Part shown: one piece after another, positions 49,424 through 58,321 of the stretch
Layout: each line of letters opens with the position of its first letter
How positions within the stretch are numbered: the first letter of the stretch is position 1
NCBI GenBank assembly: GCA_035530275.1
Contig: DATKVC010000018.1
Coordinates: forward strand, 1-64,000
DNA from: CAIJMU01 sp035530275
GTDB lineage: Bacteria > Spirochaetota > Spirochaetia > Treponematales > Rectinemataceae
Length of the DNA: 64,000 bases
Direction of reading: 5' to 3'
Program-made: the position numbers and the translations under genes
The notes under the pieces: model-generated
Databases searched by the model: none
Told to the model about the DNA's origin: nothing
What the model saw: the letters and a program-made list of their open reading frames with translations, nothing else

Positions 49424-49936
49424 GTGAAAGCCACAATTGAGGTCATTCTCGGCGACATCACGAAGGTCGAGGTGGACGCCATCGTCAACGCGGCCAACGA
49501 GGGTCTCTGGGGCGGGGGCGGGGTGGATGGCGCCATCCATGCCGCCGCCGGGCCCTCCCTCGCGGCTGACTGCGATGTCATACGCGAAAGGGATGACGGC
49601 TGTCCCACCGGAAAAGCCGTGGCCACGGGCGCCGGCCGCCTGCCCTGCCGCCGCGTAATCCATACCGTCGGCCCCATTTGGTCGGGCGGCGGCGAAGGCG
49701 AGGCTGAGCTTCTCGCCTCCTGCTATCGCGAGAGCCTCGAACTCGCCCGCCGCGAAGGCTTGCGCAGCCTCGCCTTCCCCAACATCAGCACGGGGGTCTA
49801 CGGCTTTCCGAAGGCGAAGGCCGCCGAAATCGCCCGGCGCACCGTCCGAGAGTGGTTTTCAGAAAACGAAGGAATCGATCGCGTCGTCTTTGTCTGCTTT
49901 GACAGGGAAAATTTCACCCTTTATGAGGGATCCTGA
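49424..49936 (+). CDS. Macrodomain protein (O-acetyl-ADP-ribose deacetylase type)
   Basis: About 170 residues forming a single macro domain of the MacroD/YmdB group: ILGDITKVEVDAIVNAANEG (ADP-ribose adenine and catalytic Asn region), GGGGVDGAIHAAAG, GRLPCRRVIHTVGPIW and FPNISTGVYGFP. It removes ADP-ribose or O-acetyl groups. The start is GTG 49424 with AAGGAG seven bases upstream; the nearby ATG 49419 is in another frame. It lies 37 bases after the phosphorylase and may share its transcript, though no sugar role is known. Confidence 0.92.
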   Translation: MKATIEVILGDITKVEVDAIVNAANEGLWGGGGVDGAIHAAAGPSLAADCDVIRERDDGCPTGKAVATGAGRLPCRRVIHTVGPIWSGGGEGEAELLASCYRESLELARREGLRSLAFPNISTGVYGFPKAKAAEIARRTVREWFSENEGIDRVVFVCFDRENFTLYEGS

Positions 49937-50049
49937 GCGAGTCGCGGCTCGAACTAAAATTGTAACTTACGATACACTCGTTTCCGGAAAATAGCGCGAT
50001 CTTACAGGTGACGGCGGAAAAAATATCTCCGCCGCCCGGAGGACATCGC

Positions 50050-51279
50050 ATGCAGCGTCTCATCAAAAGCAATGTGTACTGGGTCGGAAAGATCGACTGG
50101 GAACTGAAAAAGTTCCACGGCGAAGAATATTCCACGCATCGCGGATCGAGCTACAATTCCTACCTCGTGCGCGAGGGCAAGACCGTCCTGATCGACACGG
50201 TCTGGAAACCCTACGCCAAGGAATTCGTCGACAACCTCGAGGCCGAGGTCGGGCTCGCGAACATAGACTTCATCGTGCAGAACCACGCCGAGGTCGACCA
50301 CGCGGGTTCCCTGCCCGAACTCCTCGCCCGCAGGCCCGATCTCCCGATCTACTGCACCGCCAACGCGGTCAAGTCCCTCAAGGGCAATTATCATGGCAAT
50401 TGGGATCTTCGCGTCGTGAAGACCGGCGATTCCCTCGACATCGGCAACGGCAAGCGCCTGGTCTTCGTCGAGGCCCCGATGCTCCACTGGCCCGATTCCA
50501 TGTTCACCTATCTCGACGGCGAGGCCCTCCTTTTCTCGAGCGACGCCTTCGGCCAACACTACGCCTCGGAACTGCTCTTCAACGATCTCGTCGACCAGGC
50601 CGAACTCTGGGGGGAGGCCCTCAAGTACTACGCGAACATCCTCACCCCATTCTCTCCCCTCGTGACGAAGAAGATAAACGAGGTCGTCGCCCTGAATCTC
50701 CCGATCGAGATGATCGCCCCCGGCCACGGCATCATCTGGCGCAAGAACCCCCTCGAGATCGTCGCCAAGTTCGCCGAATGGGCGGCCGACTACCGCGAGG
50801 ACAGGATCACGGTGATCTACGACACGATGTGGGACGCGACGAGGAAGATCGCGGAGGCGATAGCCGAGGGGGTGGCCGAGGCCGGCCCGACCACGACCGT
50901 CATAGTACATAACACCTCGAAGACCGACATGAACGACGTGATCACCGACATCTTCCGCTCGAAGGGCCTGATCGCGGGCTCGCCGACGGTCAACAAGGGC
51001 ATCCTTTCCTCGATGGCCGCCCTCCTCGAGGTGATCAAGGGCCTCAAATTCAAGGGCAAGAAGGCCGCGGCCTTCGGCTCCTACGGCTGGTCGGGCGAGT
51101 CGCCGAAGATCATCGCGGAGGCCCTCGCCTCCTCCGGCTTCGAGTTGAGGGGCGAGGGACCGAAGGTCCTCTGGCAGCCGGACGAGCCCACCCTCGCCGC
51201 GGCCCGGGAGTTCGGGCGGAACTTCGTTTCCGGCTTGGGCGAAAAAGTCGATTCGAAAGGGAAGGGAGGACAATCATGA
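50050..51279 (+). CDS. Flavodiiron protein (A-type flavoprotein, FprA/NorV family)
   Basis: 409 residues that reduce O2 to water and/or NO to N2O. The metallo-beta-lactamase-like half carries all diiron ligands at their canonical numbers: His79, Glu81, Asp83, His84 (NHAEVDHAG), His146, Asp165 and His226. The flavodoxin half (~250-400) binds FMN (IYDTMWDATRKIAEAI, GSYGWSGESPKI). GGAGG precedes ATG 50050. A 7-bp hairpin CGGCGGA/TCCGCCG (50012-50018 / 50028-50034) lies just before the ribosome site and could modulate initiation. The hemerythrin gene overlaps its end. Confidence 0.95.
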   Translation: MQRLIKSNVYWVGKIDWELKKFHGEEYSTHRGSSYNSYLVREGKTVLIDTVWKPYAKEFVDNLEAEVGLANIDFIVQNHAEVDHAGSLPELLARRPDLPIYCTANAVKSLKGNYHGNWDLRVVKTGDSLDIGNGKRLVFVEAPMLHWPDSMFTYLDGEALLFSSDAFGQHYASELLFNDLVDQAELWGEALKYYANILTPFSPLVTKKINEVVALNLPIEMIAPGHGIIWRKNPLEIVAKFAEWAADYREDRITVIYDTMWDATRKIAEAIAEGVAEAGPTTTVIVHNTSKTDMNDVITDIFRSKGLIAGSPTVNKGILSSMAALLEVIKGLKFKGKKAAAFGSYGWSGESPKIIAEALASSGFELRGEGPKVLWQPDEPTLAAAREFGRNFVSGLGEKVDSKGKGGQS

Positions 51280-51821
51280 GCAAGGCGATAGATGAACTCA
51301 TGCACGATCACGAGGCCATCGTCTATTCACTCGGCATTCTCGACAAAATGGGCAAGCTGGCAGCTTCGGGCGGAGCCTTCGACGCGAAAGAGGCCCTCGA
51401 ACTCGTCGGCTTCCTCAAGGAATTCGCCGACACCTGCCATCACGGCAAGGAAGAGACCATTCTCTTTCCCGCCCTCGTCCAAGCCGGCATCCCCGACAAG
51501 GGAGGACCGGTCGGTGCCATGCTCCAGGAGCACGAACTCGGAAGGAGGCTCATGCGGGCCATGACCGCGACCCTGGGGGAACCAATCGATGGCGCAGAAT
51601 TCGCGAAGGCGGCCGCAGAGTACTCGATCTTCCTCAGGCAGCATATCGACAAGGAGAACGGGATACTCTTCCCCATGGGGGAAAGGGTCCTCGACGCGTC
51701 GCGGCTCGAAGACATTCATGTCCGCTTCCAGGAGCATGAGGAGAAGGTCATCGGGGCGGGGCGCCATGAGGAACTGCACCGGATGCTGGGGAAGTTCGGC
51801 GAAAAGTACGGGGTTTCGTGA
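51276..51821 (+). CDS. Hemerythrin-domain protein
   Basis: 181 residues with the four-helix hemerythrin fold and its diiron ligands: LMHDHEAIVYSL, CHHGKEETILFPAL, LQEHELGRRLM and LRQHIDKENGILFPMGE. It begins inside the flavodiiron stop (ATGA), so the two are coupled. It probably binds O2 or NO and supplies or senses it for the flavodiiron enzyme. The following gap 51822-52043 contains no gene I can support. Confidence 0.92.
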   Translation: MSKAIDELMHDHEAIVYSLGILDKMGKLAASGGAFDAKEALELVGFLKEFADTCHHGKEETILFPALVQAGIPDKGGPVGAMLQEHELGRRLMRAMTATLGEPIDGAEFAKAAAEYSIFLRQHIDKENGILFPMGERVLDASRLEDIHVRFQEHEEKVIGAGRHEELHRMLGKFGEKYGVS

Positions 51822-52043
51822 CGCAGGAATGAGGGGACAGGAGAGGAGCCGGAGATTGGAGAAGACGGCGTGATTTTCGTCGACAAATTCGTCAAATTCG
51901 TCAATACTGCGCAACCTTTATCCGGCTGGCGGGTCTGGCTTGGCAAGCTGCCTCAGCCCTGCCTCTAGGCGCGGCTCGAGGAATCACGCGAAACGCACAG
52001 CGATTCGCCTGTCGATCGCGAAGCGGTCGACGAAGGAGCCACC

Positions 52044-53153
52044 ATGGCCGCGCATCCCCTCAAGGGTCTTTCGATCGGCGATCTCTTCGCCCCCGTGCCG
52101 ATCGTGCAGGGAGGAATGGGGGTCGGCATTTCGCTCTCCGGCCTCGCTTCGGCCACCGCCAATTCGGGCGGAATCGGCGTCATCGCCGCTGCCGGCATCG
52201 GCCTCCTCGAGCCCGACGGCTTCAAGGACTTTCTCGGCGCCAACATCAGGGCCCTCAGGCGCGAAATCAGAAAGGCGCGCGAGCGCAGCAAGGGAATACT
52301 GGGCGTCAACATCATGGTCGCCTTGAGGAATTTCCCCGATCTCGTGCGTACGGCCGTCGAGGAAAAGATAGACATCATTTTCTCGGGGGCAGGCCTCCCG
52401 ATGAACCTTCCGGAGCTCACCAAGGGCACGAAGACCAAACTCGTGCCGATCGTCTCCTCGGCCCGGGCCGCGGCCTTGATCGCCAAGCGTTGGCTCGACA
52501 AATACGGGGTCCTCCCCGACGCCTTCGTCGTCGAGGGGCCGAAGGCTGGTGGGCATCTCGGCTACAAGGCCGAGGAACTGACCGATCCGGAATTCGCCCT
52601 GGAAAAGACCGTCCCCGAAGTCATCGAGGTGGCTAAATCCTTCGAAGAGCGCAAGGGTTGCCCCATCCCCGTCATCGCCGGCGGCGGCATCTATACGGGC
52701 GACGACATCGCCAAGTTCCTCGAAATGGGGGCCGAGGGCGTGCAGATGGCGACGCGCTTCGTCGCGACCGACGAATGCGACGCCGATCAGGCCTTCAAGG
52801 AAGCCTTCATCTCGGCCAAGGAGGGCGACCTCGCCATCATAAAGAGCCCCGTCGGCATGCCGGGCAGGGCCATTCGCAACACCTTCATCAACGAGGTCGA
52901 GGCCGGCCACAAGGCGCCCTTCGCCTGTCCCTACCACTGCATCCATACCTGCGATTACGAGAAGGCTCCCTATTGCATCTCCCTCGCCCTCCTCAACGCG
53001 CAGAAGGGCAGGCTTGACCTCGGTTTCGCCTTCGCCGGAGCCAATGTCGGAAGGGTCGACCACATCGTGCACGTCCAGGAGCTCGTCGACGAACTCGTGA
53101 CCGAATGCGAGGCGACCTTGGAGAAACACGAAGCCGAAACCGGCCTCGCCTAG
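52044..53153 (+). CDS. Nitronate monooxygenase / FMN-dependent oxidoreductase of the NMO-FabK family
   Basis: 369 residues with a TIM-barrel FMN site: PIVQGGMGVGISLSGLASA, VEGPKAGGHLGYK, PVIAGGGIYTGDDIAKFL and GAEGVQMATRFVATDEC. The family includes nitronate monooxygenase and enoyl-ACP reductase FabK. A cysteine-rich patch (CPYHCIHTCDYEKAPYC, near residue 295) is characteristic of a subgroup in anaerobes and may hold a cluster or metal. AAGGAG precedes ATG 52044. The true substrate is uncertain. The stop codon abuts the palindromic element to its right. Confidence 0.88.
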   Translation: MAAHPLKGLSIGDLFAPVPIVQGGMGVGISLSGLASATANSGGIGVIAAAGIGLLEPDGFKDFLGANIRALRREIRKARERSKGILGVNIMVALRNFPDLVRTAVEEKIDIIFSGAGLPMNLPELTKGTKTKLVPIVSSARAAALIAKRWLDKYGVLPDAFVVEGPKAGGHLGYKAEELTDPEFALEKTVPEVIEVAKSFEERKGCPIPVIAGGGIYTGDDIAKFLEMGAEGVQMATRFVATDECDADQAFKEAFISAKEGDLAIIKSPVGMPGRAIRNTFINEVEAGHKAPFACPYHCIHTCDYEKAPYCISLALLNAQKGRLDLGFAFAGANVGRVDHIVHVQELVDELVTECEATLEKHEAETGLA

Positions 53154-53366
53154 CCCGCATTTCTCACGAGTTTTGAGGAAATCGTTATATATCCTGGCTT
53201 TGCGATACCTGCGCCAAATTCGCAAAATCGGGCTGATCGCGGCGTCGCTCAGTCGCTCCGGTGCTCACATGCAGAAAGCATGCTCCGCTCCTAACGCTTC
53301 GCTATCCTTCGGTCGCTTTCTTCGCTCCTTGCGCTAAGCCCGATTTTGCCTGTGAGAAATGCGGGC
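53153..53366. repeat. Nested palindromic element between convergent genes (copy C)
   Basis: The outer arms GCCCGCATTTCTCAC (53153-53167) and GTGAGAAATGCGGGC (53352-53366) are a perfect 15-bp inverted pair. The inner arms GCAAAATCGGGCT (53222-53234) and AGCCCGATTTTGC (53337-53349) are a perfect 13-bp pair. Between the inner arms is a tract of many TCGCT/AGCGA hexamer-like motifs and a CATGC-AGAAA-GCATG hairpin. The layout (outer arms, inner arms, AGCGA-rich core) recalls the elements at 1-118 and 26801-26999, but I find no shared longer word. The first base overlaps the stop codon of the preceding gene. Confidence 0.65.
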
Positions 53367-53426
53367 TGGGTCTCCGGAGAAGTTCGGGGAGGCCAGCGGG
53401 AGGCCTTGCCGGTCGAGCGCGAGCGC

Positions 53427-54269
53427 TCAGCCGATGAAGTCTCCCTCCTCGAGCTGGCGGAAGGCCAATTCGAGTTCCTCCTCGCTGTTCATGACGATGG
53501 GTCCCCTCCAGGCTACGGGCTCGCCAAGTCCCATGCCGCTGCAGAAGAGGAAACGGAACTCGGAATCGGGGGTCGCGCGGAAGCGGATCGAATCCCCGTC
53601 CGAAAAGAACACAATTGTGCCATCCCCAACCTTCGGCCCCTCGCCGAAACGGCCCGCCCCCCCGAAGACGTAGGCGAAGGCCTTCTTGCCGGGTGCTACC
53701 CGGTGGACGATGTCGGCCCCGGGCGCGAGGAGGAGGTCGAAGTACTCGGGCTCGGTCACGATGCCCTCGACCGGCCCCAATTGGCCTTCGAATTCGCCCG
53801 CGATCACCCGTATCCTCGAGCCGTCGGCGAGGACTCGTTCGGGCACGGCCGTGTTTTCGATGTCCTGGTAGCGAGGCTTCATCATCTTGTCCCTGGCAGG
53901 CAGGTTGGCCCAGAGCTGGAAGCCGCCCATCCTCCCCTGGCCGTCGTCGACGGGCATTTCCTGGTGGATGATACCGCGGCCCGCCGTCATCCACTGGACC
54001 GAGCCGGGGCCGATCACCCCGCTGTTGCCCATGCTGTCCTTGTGCTCGACGCGGCCGTCGAGCATGTAGGTGATCGTCTCGATGCCCCGATGCGGGTGCC
54101 AGGGGAAGCCCCGGATGAAGTCGGCCTTCCTTTCGTTCCTGAGGTCGTCGAGGAGGAGGAAGGGATCGGACTCCTCGGTATCGCCGAAGCCGAAGGCACG
54201 CCGAAGTCGCACGCCTGCGCCGTCCATCGTCGTCTGGCTCTTCCTTATCGCGAGCGGTTGTCGTTCCAT
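53427..54269 (-). CDS. Pirin-family protein
   Basis: About 280 residues with two cupin domains. The metal site lies in the first: GFPWHPHRGIETITYML plus the H-x-E of RGIIHQEMPVDDG. The PRY-type surface block GGFQLWANLPARDKMMKPRYQ is intact. Pirins bind Fe or act as quercetinases; some regulate pyruvate metabolism. Start is ATG 54269 (MERQPLAIRKS); ATG 54278 is an alternative. The gene is convergent with the nitronate monooxygenase and divergent from the membrane protein gene. Confidence 0.93.
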   Translation of the reverse strand: MERQPLAIRKSQTTMDGAGVRLRRAFGFGDTEESDPFLLLDDLRNERKADFIRGFPWHPHRGIETITYMLDGRVEHKDSMGNSGVIGPGSVQWMTAGRGIIHQEMPVDDGQGRMGGFQLWANLPARDKMMKPRYQDIENTAVPERVLADGSRIRVIAGEFEGQLGPVEGIVTEPEYFDLLLAPGADIVHRVAPGKKAFAYVFGGAGRFGEGPKVGDGTIVFFSDGDSIRFRATPDSEFRFLFCSGMGLGEPVAWRGPIVMNSEEELELAFRQLEEGDFIG

Positions 54270-54367
54270 ACTATGCAAATTACGTAACCAGTGTTACAGA
54301 GTCAACGAAAGGAGGAGGCAACTTTTTCTTCCTGCCTTGCCCAAGGGAGGAAGCGAAGGCTATTGTT

Positions 54368-54892
54368 TTGAGCATGCAGTCACAAGGCCGACTCGCCCTC
54401 CTCATGCATCGTTTCAAGCCTGGCGTGCCCAAGCGCTATCTGCTCTTGGCCGCCGGCCTGGCCTGGACCACGGCCGGGCTCATCCTCGGCCTCCGCGGCA
54501 TGCTCTGGGTGATCGGCCACGACAGCTTCGTGCCGGTGCACTTTCTCATCGCGGTCACCCTCGGCCTCGTCTTCTTCCAGCTCGTCTTCGCCAAGGTCTC
54601 CCTCAAGCACATCACCCGCATCCACGCCCTCGACATCGTGAGGCCGAGCCTCTTCGCTTTCTTCGACGCGAAGGGCTACGTGATGATGGCGCTGATGATC
54701 TCGCTGGGCATCTTCCTCCGGCGCTCGCACATCGTCGCCTCCGAAATCCTTTACAATTTCTATGTTTTCATGGGCACGCCCCTCATCGTCTCGGCACTCC
54801 GCTTTTACTACGCCTTCATCCGCTATCCGAGGCTCCTGGCCGCGGATGGCCCCGGGGCGGCGACCGACGAGGGACTCGGGGAGGCGGACTGA
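54368..54892 (+). CDS. Hypothetical multi-pass membrane protein
   Basis: Up to 174 residues with four hydrophobic segments: YLLLAAGLAWTTAGLILGL, VHFLIAVTLGLVFFQLVF, VMMALMISLGIFL and ILYNFYVFMGTPLIVSAL. A basic stretch (KVSLKHITRIHALD) separates segments 2 and 3. I do not recognise the family with certainty. The start is TTG 54368 if AAGG at eight bases is the ribosome site, or ATG 54374. Its stop is immediately followed by the ATG of the next gene, indicating an operon. Confidence 0.7.
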   Translation: MSMQSQGRLALLMHRFKPGVPKRYLLLAAGLAWTTAGLILGLRGMLWVIGHDSFVPVHFLIAVTLGLVFFQLVFAKVSLKHITRIHALDIVRPSLFAFFDAKGYVMMALMISLGIFLRRSHIVASEILYNFYVFMGTPLIVSALRFYYAFIRYPRLLAADGPGAATDEGLGEAD

Positions 54893-55444
54893 ATGCGCGA
54901 CATACCCTTCTCGGCGGTTCGGAGAAAGGACCGCGCCGTAGAGGATACGGAATGGCTGCGCGCCTTGCTCCATCGCGCGCCGATGGGCATCCTGGCCACT
55001 TCCCGCGACGGGCAGCCTTCAATAAACACCCGGCACTTCGCCTTCGACGACGAGGCCGGCGCCATCTACCTGCACGGCGCCAAGTCGGGTCGCACGATAG
55101 ACGACATCGGACTCAACGATCGCGTGTGCTTCTCGGCGAGCGAGATCGGGAGACAGCTCCCAGCCTCCAAGGCCTTCGACTTCGGCTCCGAGTACGCGAG
55201 CGTCGTCGTCTACGGCCGGGCCGCGATCGTCGAGGACGAAGCCGAGGCGCGGCGGGCCTTGGAGCTCATCCTCGCGAAGTACTTCCCCCACCTCGCCTAC
55301 GGACGGGACTACGCGCCGATCGCCGACAAGGAACTCTCGGCCACCGCCGTCATTCGCGTGACCATCGAGGAATGGAGCGGCAAACGCAAAGTGGCGGGGG
55401 CCGATCACGCGGGAGCCTTTCCCTTCGGCCAGCCGCCCGCCTGA
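54893..55444 (+). CDS. Pyridoxamine 5'-phosphate oxidase-like flavin protein (NimA-type)
   Basis: 183 residues with a split beta-barrel flavin fold. MGILATSRDGQPSINTRHFAFD, YLHGAKSGRTIDDIGLNDRVCFSA (in two runs) and YASVVVYGRAAIVED are characteristic of the NimA/PNPOx-like group. These proteins bind FMN, F420 or heme and reduce small molecules such as nitro compounds. The ATG directly follows the previous stop. The true substrate is unknown. Confidence 0.88.
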   Translation: MRDIPFSAVRRKDRAVEDTEWLRALLHRAPMGILATSRDGQPSINTRHFAFDDEAGAIYLHGAKSGRTIDDIGLNDRVCFSASEIGRQLPASKAFDFGSEYASVVVYGRAAIVEDEAEARRALELILAKYFPHLAYGRDYAPIADKELSATAVIRVTIEEWSGKRKVAGADHAGAFPFGQPPA

Positions 55445-55505
55445 CATTTCCGGCGACGAGAGCAGGCTCGGGAAGGCGAGCCCTTCCCGAGCCTCGATCC
55501 CTCCC

Positions 55506-56792
55506 CTATTTCACTAGCGCGAAAGCCTCTTCGGCCGCGGCTATCGTCGCGTCGATGTCGGTCTCGCTGTGGGCCAGTGACATGAAGCCGGCCTCGAACT
55601 GCGAAGGCGCGAGATAGACGCCGCGCTCGAGCATGGCAGTGAAGAAGGCGCCGAATTTTTTAGTGTCGCAGGCCTTCGCGCTCGCCCAATTCTTCACCGG
55701 CTTGTCGGTGAAGAAGGTGGTGAACATCGAGCCGACCCGATTCCACTGGACGGTCGCGCCGGACTTCCCCGCGGCTGCGGCGAGGCCCTTTTCGAGTCTG
55801 ACACAATTGGTTTCGAGTTTATTCCAGACGCCGGGCTTCCTGAGTTCGTTCAGGGTGTAGATGCCTGCCGTCATCGCCAGCGGATTGCCCGATAGAGTTC
55901 CCGCCTGGTACATCGGGCCCGAAGGCGCCACCAATTTCATGATGTCCGCGCGGCCGCCGTAGGCCCCGACGGGGAGTCCGCCGCCGATCACCTTGCCGAG
56001 GGTCGTGAGATCGGGTTTCACGCCGTAGAGGGTCTGGGCCCCGCCGAGGTGGACGCGAAAGCCCGTCATCACCTCGTCGAATATGAGGAGGGTTCCTTCC
56101 CTGTCGCAAAGGGAGCGAAGGCCCTGGAGATAGCCGGGCTCCGGAGGCACGACGCCCATGTTGCCCACCACGGGCTCGATGATGAGGGCGGCGATCTGGC
56201 CGGGATTGGCCTTGAAGAGGGCCTCCGTCGCGGCGAGGTCGTTATAGGGGGCGGTGAGGGTGTCGGCGGCAGTGGTCTTCGTGACGCCGGGGCTGTCGGG
56301 GAGTCCGAGGGTGGCGACGCCCGAACCAGCCTGCACGAGGAGGAGGTCGGCGTGGCCGTGGTAGCAGCCCTCGAACTTGATGATTTTATCGCGCTTGGTG
56401 AAGGCCCGGGCGAGGCGCAGGGCGGACATGGTGGCCTCGGTGCCCGAGTTCACGAAACGCAGCATTTCGATGTTCGGCATGATCGAGATGACGAGACGGG
56501 CGAGCTCGACCTCGAGGGGCGAAGGGGCCCCGTAGCTCGTGCCGCGGAGGGCGGCCTCGCCGAGGGCCTTCACGACGCCGGGGTGGCTGTGGCCGAGGAT
56601 CAGCGGACCCCAGGATAGTACGTAGTCCACGAATCGGTTGCCGTCGACGTCGTACATCCAGGCATTCTCGCCCCGATCGATGAAGAGGGGCTGGCCTCCG
56701 ACGGCGCGGAAGGCGCGAACGGGAGAACTCACGCCGCCGGGCATGAGGGTCTGGGCTTCGGCGAAGAGTTTCCTCGACTTTTCGATGTTCAT
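55506..56792 (-). CDS. hemL: Glutamate-1-semialdehyde 2,1-aminomutase
   Basis: HemL converts glutamate-1-semialdehyde to 5-aminolevulinate using PLP. 428 residues, with MPGGVSSPVRAFRAVGG, FVNSGTEATMSALRLAR, FEGCYHGHADLLLVQAG, LIFDEVMTGFRV and the PLP lysine in TTLGKVIGGGLPVGAYGG. Start is ATG 56792 after AAGGAG; the longer frame to 57230 is antisense to hemY. It is the last gene of the heme operon. The operon as seen lacks hemA, which probably lies upstream of hemC beyond the window. Confidence 0.96.
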   Translation of the reverse strand: MNIEKSRKLFAEAQTLMPGGVSSPVRAFRAVGGQPLFIDRGENAWMYDVDGNRFVDYVLSWGPLILGHSHPGVVKALGEAALRGTSYGAPSPLEVELARLVISIMPNIEMLRFVNSGTEATMSALRLARAFTKRDKIIKFEGCYHGHADLLLVQAGSGVATLGLPDSPGVTKTTAADTLTAPYNDLAATEALFKANPGQIAALIIEPVVGNMGVVPPEPGYLQGLRSLCDREGTLLIFDEVMTGFRVHLGGAQTLYGVKPDLTTLGKVIGGGLPVGAYGGRADIMKLVAPSGPMYQAGTLSGNPLAMTAGIYTLNELRKPGVWNKLETNCVRLEKGLAAAAGKSGATVQWNRVGSMFTTFFTDKPVKNWASAKACDTKKFGAFFTAMLERGVYLAPSQFEAGFMSLAHSETDIDATIAAAEEAFALVK

Positions 56793-56814
56793 CCTGCGTC
56801 TCCTTTCGTCGCTG

Positions 56815-58269
56815 TCAGTTGGCAAGATAGGCCGCGACGGATTTCGCCGCGCCTTCGCCCGAGGCAATGCAGTCCGGAAGTCCGATGCCGCGATACGCGT
56901 TGCCCGCCAGCGCGAGGCCCGGCCATTCGGCGCTCCGGCCCTCGATCGCCGCGAGCCGGTCGAGATGGCCCTTCGTGTACTGGGGCATGGCCAGGGGCCA
57001 GCGGAAGAGTCGATGGAAGATCGGCTCGGCCGTGATGCCGAGGACGTCGCGCTGCTCCTCCTTAACCATGCGGAGGAGCTCCTCGTCGGAGAGTTCGATG
57101 CCCGCGTCGTTGCCCGCCCGGCCGATGAAGGAACGAATGAGGGCGTAGCCAGGAGGGGCCCTGTGGGGAAACTTCGTCGAGGTCCAGGTGGTGGCCAGCA
57201 CGGCCCGCCCCTCGCGCTTGGGAATGACATAGCCGTAGGCGTTCAGCGGCTTCGGGAGGTCGCTTTCCCGATAGGCCACCGTGAGGGTCGCGGTCGACGC
57301 GTGGGGAATCGCGGCCAGTGCATCGGCCATCGCGGGGTCGATGCCGCGGATGAGGGGGGCCGCGCCATGCGAGGGCGTCGCGAGCACGAGGGCCTCGCAG
57401 CGCAGGACCTCGCCTCCCTCGATCTCGACGACCCATTCCTTGCCGACGCGCTCGACTCGCCTCGCCTTGGTGCCGAGGAGGAGCTCCTTCGCCTCGAAGG
57501 TAGCGACGAGGGCCTCGACGATCTCGGCGAGGCCGGTCTCGGGCGTGACGAAGGCCGGCCATTGTTTGCGCGCTGGAAGGGGCGTGCCGGCAGCCTCGGC
57601 TGTCCTCGCCGCCTCCGCCGCCTTTCGGGCAGCCTCGCGATTCTTCTTCTTGGTCGCGAACATGCCGACCACGAGGCTGCCATGCTCCAATTCTGATTGT
57701 CGCAATTGGGGGAATGTAGCTCCGAGGCTGAGTTCCTCGCCGTCGCCCGCGTAGATCCCGCTCATCAGGGGCTCGATGAGGCGCTCGTAGAGCTCGTTGC
57801 CGAGCCTGCGCCTCACGAACTCGGCGAGGCTCTCGTCCAGGCCGTCCCTCTTGGCGGGCACGAAGAGGTCCAGGCCCATCCTGAGCTTGCCGAAGGGTGA
57901 GATCAGGCCGGTGGTCGCCATCGGCCCGAATTTCGAAGGGATGAGTCCCGTGAGGCCCTCGGGCATTTCGTATAACCTGCCCTTCCTCATGACGAAGCTG
58001 CCCCGCACCGACTTGTTGGTGCCGTGCAGCCTGTCTTCGATGCCGAGTTCGCGGCACAAGCCGATCCCCGCGGGTTTGTAGGAGACGAAGGTGTCAGGGC
58101 CACCCTCGACGACGAAGTCGTCCACCCTGTCGGTGAGCACCTTGCCTCCGAGGCGTCGCTCGGTTTCGACGAGCCTGAGCTCGACGCCGGGCACGAGTTT
58201 CTTGATACGATAGGCGGCGGAAAGACCCGCAATGCCTCCGCCGATGACGATGACGCGTTTCGCGCCCAT
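56815..58269 (-). CDS. hemY: Protoporphyrinogen/coproporphyrinogen oxidase (HemY type)
   Basis: 484 residues of an FAD-dependent oxidase. The dinucleotide-binding start is VIVIGGGIAGLSAAYRI, then ETERRLGGKVLTD, EGGPDTFVSYKPAG and a C-terminal FAD block LALAGNAYRGIGLPDCIASGE. It removes six electrons from protoporphyrinogen IX, or from coproporphyrinogen III in the coproporphyrin-dependent route. The sequence alone does not decide between these. It follows the DUF4491 gene by about 50 bases and precedes hemL by 22. Confidence 0.92.
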   Translation of the reverse strand: MGAKRVIVIGGGIAGLSAAYRIKKLVPGVELRLVETERRLGGKVLTDRVDDFVVEGGPDTFVSYKPAGIGLCRELGIEDRLHGTNKSVRGSFVMRKGRLYEMPEGLTGLIPSKFGPMATTGLISPFGKLRMGLDLFVPAKRDGLDESLAEFVRRRLGNELYERLIEPLMSGIYAGDGEELSLGATFPQLRQSELEHGSLVVGMFATKKKNREAARKAAEAARTAEAAGTPLPARKQWPAFVTPETGLAEIVEALVATFEAKELLLGTKARRVERVGKEWVVEIEGGEVLRCEALVLATPSHGAAPLIRGIDPAMADALAAIPHASTATLTVAYRESDLPKPLNAYGYVIPKREGRAVLATTWTSTKFPHRAPPGYALIRSFIGRAGNDAGIELSDEELLRMVKEEQRDVLGITAEPIFHRLFRWPLAMPQYTKGHLDRLAAIEGRSAEWPGLALAGNAYRGIGLPDCIASGEGAAKSVAAYLAN

Positions 58270-58321
58270 GATTCCTCCATGAGGCCCCGTCGGCCCATGG
58301 CCGATCGCGGGGTCGAGCCCC

